From positions 715,501 to 779,500 of the forward strand of contig JAKZAN010000003.1 of NCBI GenBank assembly GCA_023053545.1: 64,000 bases of DNA. Direction: 5' to 3'. Positions 1 to 12,586 of the stretch are shown one piece after another (position 1 is the stretch's first letter; every line of letters starts with the position of its first letter). A program made the position numbers and the translations under genes. Below the pieces are notes generated by a model. The model saw nothing but the letters and a program-made list of their open reading frames with translations, was not told the origin of the DNA and did no database searches. This DNA comes from Lepidurus packardi (lineage: Eukaryota; Arthropoda; Branchiopoda; Notostraca; Triopsidae).

Positions 1-23
1 CACGAGACATTTTAACGTCAAGG

Positions 24-1166
24 ATGGCCAATCCGCATGACGTCGTGTTTACCCGAAGAGGACTACTGAAAGTCTTAGCGGAGGTGTTTGACCCAATGGG
101 GTTCCTCGCACCGCTGACCGTTAAGGCAAAGATTAAACTGCGAGAATTGGGTCTCGGCAGTCTGGGCTGGGATGATAATATTCCGGAAGAAGCGAGCCAG
201 TGGTGGCACGAGTGGCTGTTGGTACTTCGAGACCTACGGAGAGTAGAAATACCCAGATGCCTATTTTCCTGAAGAAAACTCAATCGACCGAGTAGAACTA
301 CATACGTTCGGAGACGCTTCTCAGCAAGCCGTAGCGACAGTCGTGTACACCGAGCGGTCTATAAGGATGGTAGCGTACGCACTAACACCGTTATGGCCGA
401 AACGAAACTTAACCCACTCAAAACTATTTCGATCGCGAAAGCAGAGCTGAACGCAGGTCTGTTAAGAGCTCGACTGACAACCTACGTGGGGAGGGCACTA
501 CGACGGACGATATTTTTGGACGGACGGCTCATGCGTCCGCAATTGGATCCGGTATACTTCCTCGTATTACAAACCGTTCGTTAGTAACCGGATCGGTGAG
601 ATCAAAACTCTGACGCGCCCCGACGAATTGCGCTACGTACCCAGCAAGCGCAACAGCAGTGACATTGCCACACGATCTGGTTTGGATATCAACCATGAAA
701 ATATGCAGTCCTGGTCAAAGGGCCCTGATTTCCTTTTGCTAAATGAAGATGCTTGGCCGCGAGATATTCCGTGGATTGTTAACCCGGAAGAGATGAGACC
801 AGCCTATGAGCAACGTTGTTTCGTAACGTCACAAGCCACCGACGACGTCGACTGGGTGAGCGTACGGACGGAGGATTGCTCCGGGTTCCGCAACTTAACG
901 GATCATTAAAAGCCCTACTGAAGGCTAATCAGTGGCAAGCATTCAGTCCTGACATCAGTAGACTACGTGAAGGCGCCAGTTTGGCGCGAACGTCCAAGAT
1001 ATTGCCTTTCGATCCATTTCTGGACGCAGATGGATTGTTGAGAGTCGGTGGAAGACTAGAAGCAGCTGATTTTCCTTTCGAAAATAATCAACCGGTGCTT
1101 TTACCACCCAAACACCCTTACCACCCAAACAACCTTACCACCCAAACACCTAAACTCAGCGATTAA
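24..1166 (+). pseudogene. BEL/Pao pol remnant (BEL-a): end of RT, RNase H, start of integrase region
   Basis: Decayed pol of a BEL/Pao LTR retrotransposon entering from the left edge. Residues from 24-272 carry the block after the RT fingers that is typical of this superfamily (AEVFDPMGFLAPLTVKAK, then a GWDD block). An RNase H core begins near 300 (FGDASQQA) but frame breaks follow. At 393-584 the ISIAKAELNAGLL stretch of the BEL RNase H is readable, then 628-720 (LRYVPSKRNSSDIATR) and 1018-1060 (FLDADGLLRVGGRLE), which leads into the integrase. At least three frame changes separate these pieces and a short CCACCCAAACACC-type repeat lies at 1105-1150. The RT catalytic region is left of the window. 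Family assignment is secure; exact ends are not. Confidence 0.85.
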
Positions 1167-1186
1167 TCGAAGACTTCCACCTTCGA

Positions 1187-2365
1187 TTGTTGCACGCAGG
1201 TGTCAACCATGTCTTGGCACACCTGAGGGAGACATATTGGATCATCAACGGGCGCGAAGCGGTTGAGAGAGCCCGAAGGAGTTGCATGGAGTGCAAAATC
1301 GACGTTGCAAAACCAGCCACGCAACTTATGGGAAACCTTCCTGTGGAACGCCTACATGTTTCGACTCCCTTTACCCACACGTCCGTCGACTACATTGGGC
1401 CGTTGGAAGTTCTTCTGGGTAATAATCGTGTCGTAAAACGTTACGGTGCCATTTTCACTTGCATGGTGACAAGAGCAGTTCACCTCGATCTTGCGCGTAC
1501 CCTGTCGACGGATGATTTCCTACTTGTACTACGTCGCTTTGTTGCGACCCGCGGCAAGCCATTGAGCATCTACTCCGACAATGGAACGAATTTTGTTGGA
1601 GCGGAAAGGGAGCTAAACAAACTAGCTCAAGCTACCCGTGAAGATAACTCCCTGAAAGGATTCTGTACGAAGCAAGGCATTGAATGGAGGTTTCAACCGT
1701 CACTGCCCCCGCATTTCGGGGGTGTACATGAAAGTCTAGTAAAGTTAGCCAAGCGGGCACTTGACAAGGTAATTGGCTATCGAGAAGGAGAAAAGGAATC
1801 ACATTACCGAAAAGATATTAAGAACTTTGCTGTCCGAGATCACCGGATTTTTGAACGGTCGGCCGCAAATGTACGTAAGCTCGGAACCAAAAGACATGCG
1901 AGTTATTACCCAAACGATTTTCTCAACCAAAGATCGTCATCGAACTTCGTACCTGCCGGGAATAAGGTCGAAAATAATCCCCGCAAACTCTATAAGTACC
2001 TGGAGGGTGTTACCACCATGTTATGGGACATCTGGAAGAAATACTATGTACCTAACCTCACCAGTCGTCGTAAGTAGCGCACCCGCCAACGGGATTTTCA
2101 GGGAGGAGATGCAGTTCTAGTTCTTGAACCTAACTTGCTTCGCGGGAAGTGGCTGCACGGAAGAATCATTGAAGTCTTCAGCGGAAGCGATGGCTGCGTT
2201 CGTTCGGCAACGGTGGGGACGGACTCGGGAATGTACCACAGTCTGGTACATAAGCTTTCCCTGCTCGACGCCGCGCCAGCTGAAGAGGAATCGGAGCAGC
2301 TCGTCGGAGCCCCGAGTAGCTGCTCGGGGGGGGGGGGCGTTGGTGCGAGCCAAGCCAAATAGTAG
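1187..2365 (+). pseudogene. BEL/Pao integrase and C-terminal DUF5641-like region (BEL-a, continued)
   Basis: Continuation of BEL-a. The HHCC zinc-binding part (LLHAGVNHVLAHLRE, then CMECK) is followed by an integrase core whose three acidic residues are visible: Asp in VDYIGP (about 1388), Asp in YSDNGTNF (about 1575) and Glu in HFGGVHESLVK (about 1711-1743). After about 1775 the frame shifts; the Asn-Gly-Arg-Pro block (FLNGRPQMYVSSEPKD) is in another frame at 1845-1890. The last piece, 2100-2362, matches the end of BEL pol (GKWLHGRIIEVFSGSDGCVR). Integrase catalytic residues survive, but several frameshifts make this a pseudogene. A run of nine or so G residues lies at 2328-2337. Confidence 0.85.
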
Positions 2366-2690
2366 GCCGCTCAGCCACCCCTTGTTTTTTGGTTGACAGG
2401 ACCGTTGGAGATGCAAGATGTAGGCTTGGTCTCGGCAAGTAGGCTTAGAGAGCGATAGAGTCGCAAGAGAGTGGTGGAGAGCGATAGAGTTGCGGTCAAG
2501 GATCCGAAATATATTTCAGTGACTTTCAGTAGTAACGACAGTTGATAGGTAGACCTGATAAGTGCAACTCTGCACCCAAATGTGACTCCCTTTTTTTGTT
2601 ATCCTTCTATTGTTAAGCATTATTTGATTTTCAATAAACCTCCAATTAAATCCATCGCTAAGAAACCACCGGCCAGCATTTCATCCCTTA
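2366..2690. other. Non-coding stretch between two BEL remnants, possible LTR relic
   Basis: No convincing coding sequence. A motif GAGAGCGATAGAGT occurs twice (about 2449 and 2478), and a polyadenylation-like CAATAAAC lies near 2631. The position, directly after the end of a BEL pol, suggests an LTR relic of BEL-a or BEL-b, but no partner repeat is seen in the window, so this is a guess. Confidence 0.3.
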
Positions 2691-2699
2691 CACAAGTTA

Positions 2700-3947
2700 C
2701 AGTCCATTCCGTACATTCAGTGAAGTCTTGCGTTACCTGCAGAAGAGCGCTATGGCAGCCTTACCAGCAACTCATGGCCACTTTACCCCTGGATCGTTTG
2801 CAGAAAGCACACCCATTTGAAAAAATTGGACTGGACTTCGCCGGACCCCTCTTCGTATCTGGACAAGAAGGAAATCAAGAAAAGGGTTACATTTGCATCT
2901 TCACATTCACTGTTACCCGAGCTATCCATTTAGAACTTTGCACGTCTATGGATACAGAATCCTTCTGGGTGGCGCTGATACGATTTATATCGACAAGAGG
3001 ACGTTATGCAGTAATTTACTCGGACAACGTGCGAACGTTCAAGAGGGCGAATAAAGAGCTGCAGCGACTCTGGGAAAAACTGTAGAAACTCCAGGAAAAA
3101 GACGAGTTTAGAACTTACCTGTGATTGAAGACAATTCGTTGGAAATTCATCGTCGAAAGAGCCCCAATGGTGGAGAGGAATGTACGAAAGACTAGTACGA
3201 AGCGTTAAGCCTCCGTTACGCAAAACGCTTGTTAAGTCTAGTCTTAATTGGGAACAACTCAACACTGCTCTAAAAGAAGTTGAAGCAATGGTCAACTCAA
3301 GGCCGCTTACGTATGTGATGGATGACCCTAGAGAACCTGAAGCCATCACACCGGCACACTTTTTAATCGGACGCTCCATGGATGGACTGCCTGAAGAACA
3401 TTCCATCTCTGCCGCAGGAGTCAACAATAGCAAAGAGAAGATTACAAGAATGCTATGACATAGGAGACTAATGCTCGAAAAGTTTTGGGCCAGATGGACA
3501 AAAGAATACCTTGTCGAACTGAACAATACCAAGAAATGGCAAAAAATCGCCAAAGGAATAAAAGTGGGCGACGTAATTCTCATCATGGAAGAGAACAAAC
3601 CGCGTCTGTCTTGGAAAACGGTCATTGTGAACGCTGTATTCTCCGGCCGAGACGGGCATGTAAGAACCGCGGAGATAAGAACAACTTCCGGTATTTTTCG
3701 CAGAGCGGTGCAACGTCTATGCCCTTTGGAAATGAATATTGAAGAAGGAAACTTAGCACCCGAATTGGAAGAAAACGAATCGAACACGCAAGACAAGAAT
3801 TTGGAATTGTCCACCTCAACAAAAGAGCAAGAAAACCTACAAGGAAGTGAGGATATTGGCATTCCTCACAGTGGGGAGGATGTTCAGGATCGGACTTGGT
3901 CAGGCCGACGCGTGCAGAGACCAGTACGATATGATGAAAAATATTAG
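2700..3947 (+). pseudogene. BEL/Pao integrase plus DUF5641-like remnant (BEL-b)
   Basis: Second, different BEL/Pao pol 3' end. It begins in the integrase zinc region (SCVTCRRALWQPYQQLMATL) and continues through the core: Asp in IGLDFAGP (about 2830), Asp in YSDN (about 3020) and, after frame breaks at 3085-3175, Glu in MYERLVRSVK (3181 onward). The NSRPLTYVMDDPREPEAITP block (3296-3352) and a GDVILIMEENKPR to VRTAEIRTTSG block (3568-3690) identify the C-terminal domain shared by BEL elements. It ends in an acidic tail and a stop at 3945. One stop, an apparent extra base before the Glu motif, and a break near 3458 show it is dead. RT and gag are absent, so the copy is 5' truncated. Confidence 0.85.
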
Positions 3948-4566
3948 TGAATCTAGCAACCTTTTGATAATGGATTTGTTTTCTTATTTGAAATGATTGA
4001 ATGTACTGTGCCGTTTAAATTCGAATTCCCGCTTAGAAAGGGGCGCACACCACGTAACTGGGGGAGCCCTTTGTTGGCGGGAAAGCTGTTCCTTTGTTCC
4101 TTACCTCATGGTTACACAAGAAAGACCTCTCTCACATAGTAAAGTGGAAAATAAAGATTTTCACGTTTATTATTCGAGTTTACCTATTTACTCTCCATTA
4201 AGAATAAAGAACAGAAGACTTTGTATGAACCTTGACCCATGACTTTGTATACGGTTAATTGACGAGACTTGACCTTTGCATTCCTTCTTGTCATCAATAA
4301 CCATGACTAAGACATTACCTGACCTCTCAGCGAATCATGACTTCTGACGTTAACTATACGACTGAACTTTTTGACTATATATAGCCTATGTCTAAGACAG
4401 CCCGACAGAGTCCAGAACGAACACCGATACAGTCCAAAGAGCATCAAGACAGTCCAAAGAACATCAAGACAGTTCACAACGAACATCAATACATCATCTT
4501 TCCACTAAAGCCAGTAGTCTTGATAGTGTCACCTTTTACCTGAAGCTACTTGTTAGGGACATTAAT
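3948..4566. repeat. Probable LTR relic of BEL-b, with short direct repeats
   Basis: No gene. The stretch follows directly on a BEL pol end and has LTR-like features: a G-rich tract (CTGGGGGAGCC, about 4058), AATAAAG signals near 4150 and 4203, and a TATA-like TATATATAGCC near 4374. At 4410-4495 the unit CATCAAGACAGTCCAAAGAA and variants are repeated in direct orientation two to three times. No matching second LTR is in the window, so the LTR reading is inference. Confidence 0.35.
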
Positions 4567-4672
4567 TTGATCCGTAAAAAGGAACGTCTTACGAAAAGGG
4601 CTCAAACTACCTCATGACGCCCCGAAATACTACTTCCATGCCCGTATTCGAGATGGTGTTCTGGGTTTCCCA
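4567..4672 (+). mobile_element. Fragment of the R2-like LINE (RT thumb region)
   Basis: About 105 bp closely matching 20480-20575 of the large LINE copy: both read a LPHD(T/A)PKYYFHARIRDG block, the conserved thumb segment of R2-like reverse transcriptases. It stops abruptly at about 4672, where unrelated gypsy pol begins. Confidence 0.75.
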
Positions 4673-5354
4673 TTTTATGTTTTGACCTTTAGCGCCGATG
4701 GTCTGGCACCTGACAAGATGAAAGTAAAAGCAATCGACGAAGCGGAACAACCACAAAGCCCGGAAGAAGTTGCAAGCTTTCTTGGGATGATAACGTTCTG
4801 CAATAGATTCATTCAAGGTGCGGCCACAGTTGCGGAACCTTTGCGCAAGCTCACACGGCAAGGCTCCACATGGACGTGGGAAACTCAAGAAGAAGGCGCA
4901 TTCCAAGAGTTGAAAAGACATCTAAGAGCAGCTACGACACTAGCCTATTATGACGTGGACAAGCAAACCACCATAATCGTAGATGCTAGTCCAAAGTGCC
5001 TAGGAGCCATATTAGTACAAGTATCCAAAGATGGACACGAAACTCCAATTGCTTTTGCTTGCTGCCGATTAACAGACATCGAGTCACGCTGCCCTCAAAC
5101 GGAACGAGAAGTGTTAGCCATCACGTGGGCCATCCTCCATTTTCATTTATATGTGGCAGGAAAAGGTTTTAAGATCATAAACGATCCCAAGGCGCTAGTT
5201 CCCACCTTCAATAAAGCTCTAATACAAGCACCCGCACGAATCGAGAGATGGCTGTTGAAATTACAGCAATATGATTTCGTTGTAGAGTACCGCCCCGGAA
5301 AAAATAACCCGGCAGATTTTATGTCCAGGCATCCAACCAAGGAGTCAAAAGTCT
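4673..5354 (+). pseudogene. Ty3/gypsy RT connection and RNase H fragment
   Basis: A single open stretch (4682-5395) encodes the connection domain (VASFLGMITFCNRFI), the RNase H domain (TIIVDASPKCLGAILVQ, then TEREVLAITWAI) and the tail (EYRPGKNNPADFMSRHP) of Ty3/gypsy pol. In RNase H the usual TDA is VDA, so the first Asp is kept; the normally acidic TDHKAL block reads NDPKAL. It lacks RT palm, integrase and LTRs. It is a different lineage from Gyp-1, 2 and 3. The last about 40 bp of the open frame are LINE sequence, so the frame crosses a junction by chance. Confidence 0.8.
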
Positions 5355-5398
5355 CATCAGTCATCGCTACTACTTCAAAAACGTATATGCGCTGAAAT
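5355..5398 (+). mobile_element. Short R2-like LINE scrap next to the hAT-B left end
   Basis: About 44 bp, ending TATGCGCTGAAAT, aligning with 20355-20398 of the large LINE copy (TATGCGCTGAAAT there too), with small gaps. It forms the left flank of hAT-B. Confidence 0.55.
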
Positions 5399-5917
5399 CA
5401 GTGCTTCCACTTCTAAAGGTTTTCCTTCAGATTAGAGGTTTTTGACATTTTATTGTTAAATCTAGAGGTTTTCTAGACGTTTTAAGGAAAAAATAAATTA
5501 ATCTTTACTGTTTAGGTATAATAATTCAATTCATCAATGTCAGGAATCCACCGAACATAAGCCAAGTTGCGTTTCGTTTCCGGAACACTGAATGCATGTA
5601 CTGAGTGGAGCACCAGGTTCGCCCTCTTATGCCCGTGACGTCATACCTGTGGGATACCCTAGTATGACTAGAAACGACTGACTGCACTCAGTGCAAGAAA
5701 GAGGCGAACAAGGTTATCATGGGAATCGCCATGAGTATTACGAAAGGTTGCATTAAAACCGCATGGCAACGGTGTTTCTGTTTGTAAATAAATTCAGAGT
5801 GCTGTGTCTGAGATCGACTTCCATCATTAATTACATGCAATCTAGTCTAAATGTTCGTAAGAAATGCTTAAGTGGCTTCGTAAAGATGCATCTACAATAT
5901 AGGGGTCGTAATCGATT

Positions 5918-5985
5918 GGTCAGACATCGATTATTAATCGATTAGTACCGATGATCGATTACTAAGTTGACTAATCGATTAGTAG
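5918..5985. repeat. hAT-A left subterminal TAATCGATTA array
   Basis: Several copies of the palindromic motif (T)AATCGATTA and close variants (ATCGATTATTAATCGATTAG, GATCGATTACTAA, CTAATCGATTAG) lie within 70 bp of the left end. Arrays of short palindromes near the ends are typical transposase-binding sites in hAT elements; the binding role here is inference. Confidence 0.7.
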
Positions 5986-7261
5986 TGCTTACACTGACCG
6001 AATCTATCTTCTTGCAGAGCTTTATCCAACTTTTCCCTCATTTTTTACACGGTTCTTGGTGATTGGTGCAACCCATTATTCCTTATGGCGTCTTGCAAAG
6101 ATAATACACCTACGCAGTTAGTTGCACAAAGTGATTCTGAGTCAGAGAGCGAATCCTCTATAGAAAGTGAGCTTTCAAAAACACCGGAGCCAGCTACAAA
6201 GCGTAGTCGAACGGCTAAGCGCTCGTGGGTCTACCACTACTTTCTCTCCCATCCTACAATGGCAAACAAACTAATCTGCACCTACCAAAATAGCAACACT
6301 GTTCTTGAGAAGAAAGGTAGCATGTAACATTTAACGATTAGGTTTAAAATAAAGTGGCTAACGTGCGCATGTTTAGGAAATACAACCAACCAAATGAACC
6401 ATCTCCAGTACCTGCATCATCTCAGTAAAGAAAAACATGAAGAAAAAATATCGGGAGTTGAACGCGCTCTTAGCAGAAATCAAGACATTCGTCAGGCCCT
6501 CGCAATTTCTGTTAAAGACACGCAGCCGTTTACCGATAAGTCTCAAATGCAACATCGCCGTTTGTTGCGTTTTGTAATGGACGACCAGCAGCCACTTCGT
6601 ATTCTACAGAATCCTCACTTTGATGCATTTTTAAAGAAGCTGAATCCAAAATGGCGAACGCCATCCGTACATTCCGCAAGGCAAGAAATTTTAAATTGCG
6701 CCGCTCTTGCAAGAAGGGAACTCAAGAAGATTTTAGAAACGGAAGCGAATAAAGTTGCTATGACGTCCGATATATGGACGTCAGTTGCAAATGATTCGTA
6801 TGTCAGTATCACGCTGCACTGGATTTCGGAAATTTTTTAATTTCGCTCGGTTAATTACGCTACAGTGCAAATTCAAAGCCCCCATACAGGGGAAAGTATG
6901 GCTGAAGAACTTTCTCACGAGCTTGAAAGACTGGAGATTAAGCACAAGATGATTGCCGGAGTAACGGATGGTGCTGCGAACATGAAAAAGGCGTTCGAGG
7001 ACTTTTATTTCGAAGACATCGAACATTTTGTTTGTGTAGCTCATACGCTGCAGTTAGTTGTCAACAAAGGGCTGGAGCCATTAAAACCGTTGGTAGACAA
7101 GACGAAGGGATTGGTATCCATCTTTAAACGTTCTCCAAAACAGAAAGAGATCCTGGAGAAGGCACAACAGCTCGCAAAAATTTTTAACCACCCACTTAGC
7201 GTCATTCAAACTGTAGAAACAAGGTGGAACTCCGAATACGAGGAGCTACAGCGCATTAAGA

Positions 7262-7336
7262 ATGCATTCCCAATATATGCATTCCCAATATGCATTCCCA
7301 GAATGCATTCCCAATATATGAAGGGCTTATCGCTCG
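7262..7336. repeat. GCATTCCCAATAT tandem duplications beside the TA tract
   Basis: The unit GCATTCCCAATAT occurs about four times with slight variation (7264-7318), and GAAGGGCTTAT occurs twice (about 7320 and 7337). This looks like replication slippage next to the long TA microsatellite. Confidence 0.8.
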
Positions 7337-7343
7337 AAGGGCT

Positions 7344-7693
<350 letters not shown>

Positions 7694-8264
7694 TGTGAAT
7701 TGCAGCCAGGTTATGCTCAGAGTAATTCAAGACCAATTCAAGACCAATTCAAGGCTTACCAACGAGCCGAGTAAATTCATTTTACTCGCTTCTGCTCTTG
7801 ACCCAAGATTCAAGAATCTTGTATTTATCAAACAAGACCAAGAAAAGGAAAGCATTTGGCAATACATGAGGAAGCAACTGGATATTCTGGTTCCGAAGGA
7901 GGAGCCGCAAGTTTTGCACACAACTGAAAACAAACTGGCGCAGTTTTACGCCTCCTTCGATGACGACGAGGAAACAGTTGACGAAATCTCCCAGTACAGA
8001 GTACTGAAAAAAGTCAGGATAACTGAAAATCCTCTAGAGTGGTGGAGGAATCACTCATCGACCTTTCCTCGCCTTTCTTTGCTGGCACAAATGTTCCTCT
8101 GCGTTCCCGCAACATCCGTTTCTTCTGAAAGAAATTTTAGTGATGCTGGCAATACAATCACGAAGAAGCGGGTGAATCTTTCTCCAGAATTAGTTGATGA
8201 TCCCCTTTTCCTAAGGAGCTCACTGCGCCACTTTGACGTTTTCGCTCTTACAAATAAGGAGTGA

Positions 8265-8987
8265 CGCGTTCCTGTTATGTTAGTCAAAATGATTCAGATT
8301 GATGTAATGAGTGTTGCTGCTTTTCCTTGAAGTGTTTCTTGTTGTAACTACAAACACTTAATAAGCTTTCTTTACGTATTTTTGACAATCATACGTCCAC
8401 ATGGTGCAAATAAACGGAAATTTTCAGTAAAAAACAGTTCGCTTTTAAGAAAATGTGACAAAATGTGACAGTAGTCGCTAATGTGACGTGAGGAATTCCT
8501 TCTTCTCCACCTTTCGATCCACCCCGTTTCGGTCGTCATTGTTGTGCACTATTCTATCGTTTCGTTGGGTTTTCGTTATGTTTTGGTTCTGGTTGTTCCT
8601 GTTCTTGATTCGGCAGAACGTGCAAGAACGAGGAATCGAAGAGTTGTCGTTGGCGATTGAGAGAGAATACATCGAGGCTATTGCTCAGTTTATATGAAGT
8701 GCGTTACAAGTTGATAATTATTTCGGTCATTCGCTACACTAACAAATCGATTGCCCTAACAAAGTGCTAATCGTTGAGCTAGTCGTTAAGGAAATATGGA
8801 CTGCAGTGGTTGATAATCGATAATTAATCGTAGTTCAATAATCGATTATTAGTAATCAATTTTTTAAAAATGGCACTAATCGCTAACTAATCGATTAGTA
8901 GTAATCGATTAAGAAAATTAAGTGCTAATCGTTAACTAATCGGTAATCGAATTTTTTTCCTTTCGATTAATCGATTAGTGAAATCCT
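8265..8987. other. hAT-A 3' non-coding region with right subterminal array
   Basis: No gene. From about 8805 to 8987 it holds at least eight AATCGATTA-like palindromes and half sites (for example ATAATCGATTATTAG and CTAATCGATTAG), mirroring the left end but longer. A tandem AAAATGTGACA pair lies at 8450-8470. Confidence 0.75.
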
Positions 8988-11451
8988 AATCGATTACGAC
9001 CTCTACTACAATAGAAGATGGCACTGAACAACAGGGATCTAAAAGAAAACTGCCTGATTGCGATAGCAAACAGCCAGTGGCAGGCCCAAGTTCAAGAGAA
9101 AGTAATACAGAAAGAATACCTGTACACTGTGATCTTGTTGAACTCTGTGATTCTCGTATATTATATTAAAATTTAACTTAGCTTTTTTAAGCTTACGTTA
9201 TAATAGATGTAGGTGCAAAACCAGACTCACACGGCACCGACAAGAAGAGAAAAAAGCTGTCATACACGCAGCAATTTAGAGATGCCTGGCTCGAAGAGCC
9301 TTTGTTCAAAAGCTGGCTAGAAAAACGCTGGAATAGACAGAAGAAAGCGAATACACCTTTCTGCAAGTTCTGCAATGATTTTCTCGGAAATCGGAAGAAG
9401 GATTTGAAATGCCATGCTTTAAGACAGACTCATTTGAAAAATGAAGAGAATTTCCGAAAACAGGATCAAGAAAAACAAGTCAAGGCGATGCAAAGTTTCA
9501 TTTCAAAAGGAAGAGAAGAGATAACACTGGGGCTTCGAATCACTGAATTCTTAGTATGCAATAACCTAAGCCTTTCTTTATGCGATCATTTTGTGAAATT
9601 CTTGAAAAATGCCTTACCTGAAAGCAAAACAGCTCGCAGGTTGGCAATGGGAAAACAGAAGTTTAGTAACATCGTCCGCTTTGGTAATCTTGAATGTAAT
9701 ATATTTCAAAATATAAACAAGTGCATTTTCTGCGCTTTACAGGAGCGGGAAGGTATGTGAAGGATGAACTGTGTGCCGCAATAAGAAAAACTCTCTTTTC
9801 TGTGATAATTGATGAGTCAACAGATGTCGAAATAAAGAGCCAGCTTGGAGTCGTTGTCACTTACTGGCGCTGGGAAAAATCTAGTGTAATGGCAAGACTA
9901 TTTGAGATGGCCGAGACTGAGTCCGGAACTGCTCAAGCGTTAACCGAAGCTGTGTTAAAGCGTATTGATGATGTGAAAGTACCGCGGCAAAAGTAAATAA
10001 TTCGTATCTCACGTTTAAGGCTTTGCTATTAAAATGTTTCCTTAATAGTATTATAGGATTCAGTGCGGACACGACGAATTCGATGTTTGGATGTAATAAT
10101 TCTGTTTCTGTGCTACTCAAGGAGACCATACCTGGAATTTTCAGCGTTAAATGCTCCTGTCATTCCATCCACCTTTGCACCTCTTACGCTTGTAAGAATT
10201 TGGCGAAAAATCTTGAAGAGCTCGTTAGAGGAATTTACAATCACTTTTCACACAGTTCAGCTAGAAGAAGTTTTGCTGTATTCCAAGAGTTTGTGCAAGT
10301 GGCCAAACACCAAATTTTTTCTTTTTTTTCAAATTTTTTTCCTTTCTTTGGCAATGGTGATGGTTTACCTCTTTATGTATGAGTAGTGTAAAAATAGCAA
10401 GCCAAAGAGAGAGAGAGAAAAAGAATTGAGTAGTGAGAATTCGAGTAAAAGTGACGTGATACTCATTTCTATGTCAAGAAACAAACAAAGTTACGATGAG
10501 TTGTTTTCCCTTCTCTTTAGCACAATACACTCCAGAATTTCGTCTTACCAATTAAAATACCCGAGCCAGAGATTTAACTTGTTCGGTATTTCCAAGCGCC
10601 CATGATTTTCGAGCTGAAGACTCGTGTGTACGATCTCATACGATCGTTCGCAAGGAACTTCATGTCGAATGTCTGTGTTAGAGGAACTCACCCATTTCAT
10701 CAAATATACCTTGGTAATATCTACATTTTCATGTGCCATGAGTAATGCGATTAATTATTGGTCTTTTTCAGGGCCTGCCTGTGACAAGTGGTTTAAAGAG
10801 CACGGGACCAACCTAACAGAAAGTGAAAAGAACCTGCTTTTCACTTGCTGCCGAGGCTTTTTTATTGAGTCGATTGAGCAAATGAAGGCAATGTTCAGTT
10901 TCTCCGATCCAGTGTTCAAATACATCGAGTTACTGAAGCCGAACATTGCTCGCGACTGCCGTATGGATTTCACTGAAGGTATATTCAAGCGGTTTTCTGT
11001 CACGAATAGCTTTATGGATGAAAATGCCCTCATGATCGAATATCGTGAGCATATCAAAATTGCACGCGAATGTTTTGGTACCGATGTAACGGAGAATAGT
11101 TTTTGCGAAGTGAATCCACTGCACTACTGGCAGGTGGTTCAAAAACAAGTGTGCAATGGTGAAACGAAGTTTCCCAATCTTTACAGAGTGATTGGGTACA
11201 TATTCTCTCTACCGTTCAGCAATGTTGCTGTAGAGCGAATATTCAGCCAGATGAAATTGGTAAAAAAAAATAAGCAACGCAATTGCTTACACAATATTAC
11301 GCTTTCAAGTTTGTTCCAGTGTCGCGAATGGTTCCAACTAAATTCTGATCGCGAAACTGGATCAAACTACCCTCAAGGAATGATTGATGCCGTTATGGCT
11401 GTAAGTGCCAATAAATCCGTTGATGATCATTCTCGTATTTGTAGTCAATAA

Positions 11452-12171
11452 TCAGTCCTAATTGAAGTTTAATGTATGTTTACGATGTGCCTTATGTTGT
11501 AATCCAGTCAATCTCATTTATCTCATTTATTGATCTCATTTATTGGATCTCATTTATTGCCTTAAAAAATGTGCATTCTGCAGCTACGTCAGCAGTTTCT
11601 GTTCAATCAACCCAGTTTAATCTCGTTTTTGTATAATTGCCTAATGCAGCCATGGAATGTGAAAGGACTTAATTTAGACAACCTATTTGAATCTCATCTC
11701 ATGTTCGTTCCTTATGTTCCATCCTGCGTTATGTTCCTTGTGAAATTGATCTATCAAATGTTTTTGTCCAATGAACCCAATTGAATCTCACTTCATTAAC
11801 TTTCAAGTCTGCCCAATTATCTGTGATCAACACTAGGGTCAGTTTACATTGTGGTCGCCGCAATTCGAGAATGACCAAATTCAAAATACAAATATAAATA
11901 TCACGGTGTTCTTTTTTGCTTAGTTTTTAGTAATAAAACTGCCCCAAACTTGTTCGAATAAGATGCGAGCAGCGTTCGCTATCAACTTCCATAATGTTTT
12001 TCGAGGATTGAGCAATACAAATACGCTGATTATAGGTTGGAACTATTTTGGTGAAATTAACACGTTTTCAAATTGTGCGCCAAACAGTTTCCTGAATGTT
12101 GTAGCGTTTAAGACACCATCTAGTGAGCACTTTACTTACATATAATTTTTTCATTGCAAGTGAATCTAGAG
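11452..12171. other. hAT-B 3' non-coding region with TCTCATTTATT repeats
   Basis: I see no gene here. ATCTCATTTATTG is repeated three times in tandem at 11515-11560, with looser AATCTCA copies further on. The stretch ends at the TAGAG target site of BEL-1 (12167-12171). Confidence 0.6.
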
Positions 12172-12516
12172 TGTTCCGGACTGAAGTCCGAAAGAGTTTT
12201 GTTTTCTTCTTCTTTTCGGTTGTGTTTACTATTTCTCTCTCTCCGGTCTCCACTTTCTCCTTTTGATCCTGTATCGATCGGTTTGATGTAAAGGGAGGGC
12301 CTTTTTGGAAGAATACAGACAGTTGTGGTTGGTAAGAGCAAAGATACGGATCTGAATCGCAGTGTACGTGGCATATTGTTCCTCGTGGCAACCGAAATAC
12401 GGAATAATATATTAATCACGGTTGCGAACAGAGTTTCCGAGTATCTAACAGTTTTCGTTTCCCCTAATTCCGTGGGCAGCCATACGCGTGGCATTTTAAC
12501 TGGGTTGTTCGGAACA
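12172..12516 (+). repeat. BEL-1 5' LTR
   Basis: 345 bp, bounded by short inverted repeats (TGTTCCG at the start, CGGAACA at the end). The first 20 bases contain a small palindrome (CGGACTGAAGTCCG). I found no clear TATA box; an initiator-type promoter is possible. Confidence 0.97.
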
Positions 12517-12520
12517 TTAT

Positions 12521-12541
12521 TGGTGCATCGACCGGGAAACG
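12521..12541 (+). promoter_or_regulatory. BEL-1 primer binding site (tRNA-Gly type)
   Basis: Four bases after the LTR comes TGGTGCATCGACCGGGAA, which matches the complement of the 3' end of animal tRNA-Gly (TGGTGCATTGGCCGGGAA) with two mismatches in 18. Glycine tRNA is a known primer for BEL-type elements; the tRNA sequence is from memory. Confidence 0.75.
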
Positions 12542-12586
12542 TAATCTGAAGTGTCTACCACGCGCTCACTAGAAGCGGCTTCCAAT

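Noticed and set aside
2930-3862. A 310-codon minus-strand frame
   Set aside because: It is the mirror of the BEL-b integrase region, has no recognisable motif, and the plus strand explains the sequence.
12325-12549. Frames within the BEL-1 LTRs (also 18719-18913)
   Set aside because: They are identical in both LTRs because the LTRs are identical; LTRs are regulatory and the frames have no known domain.
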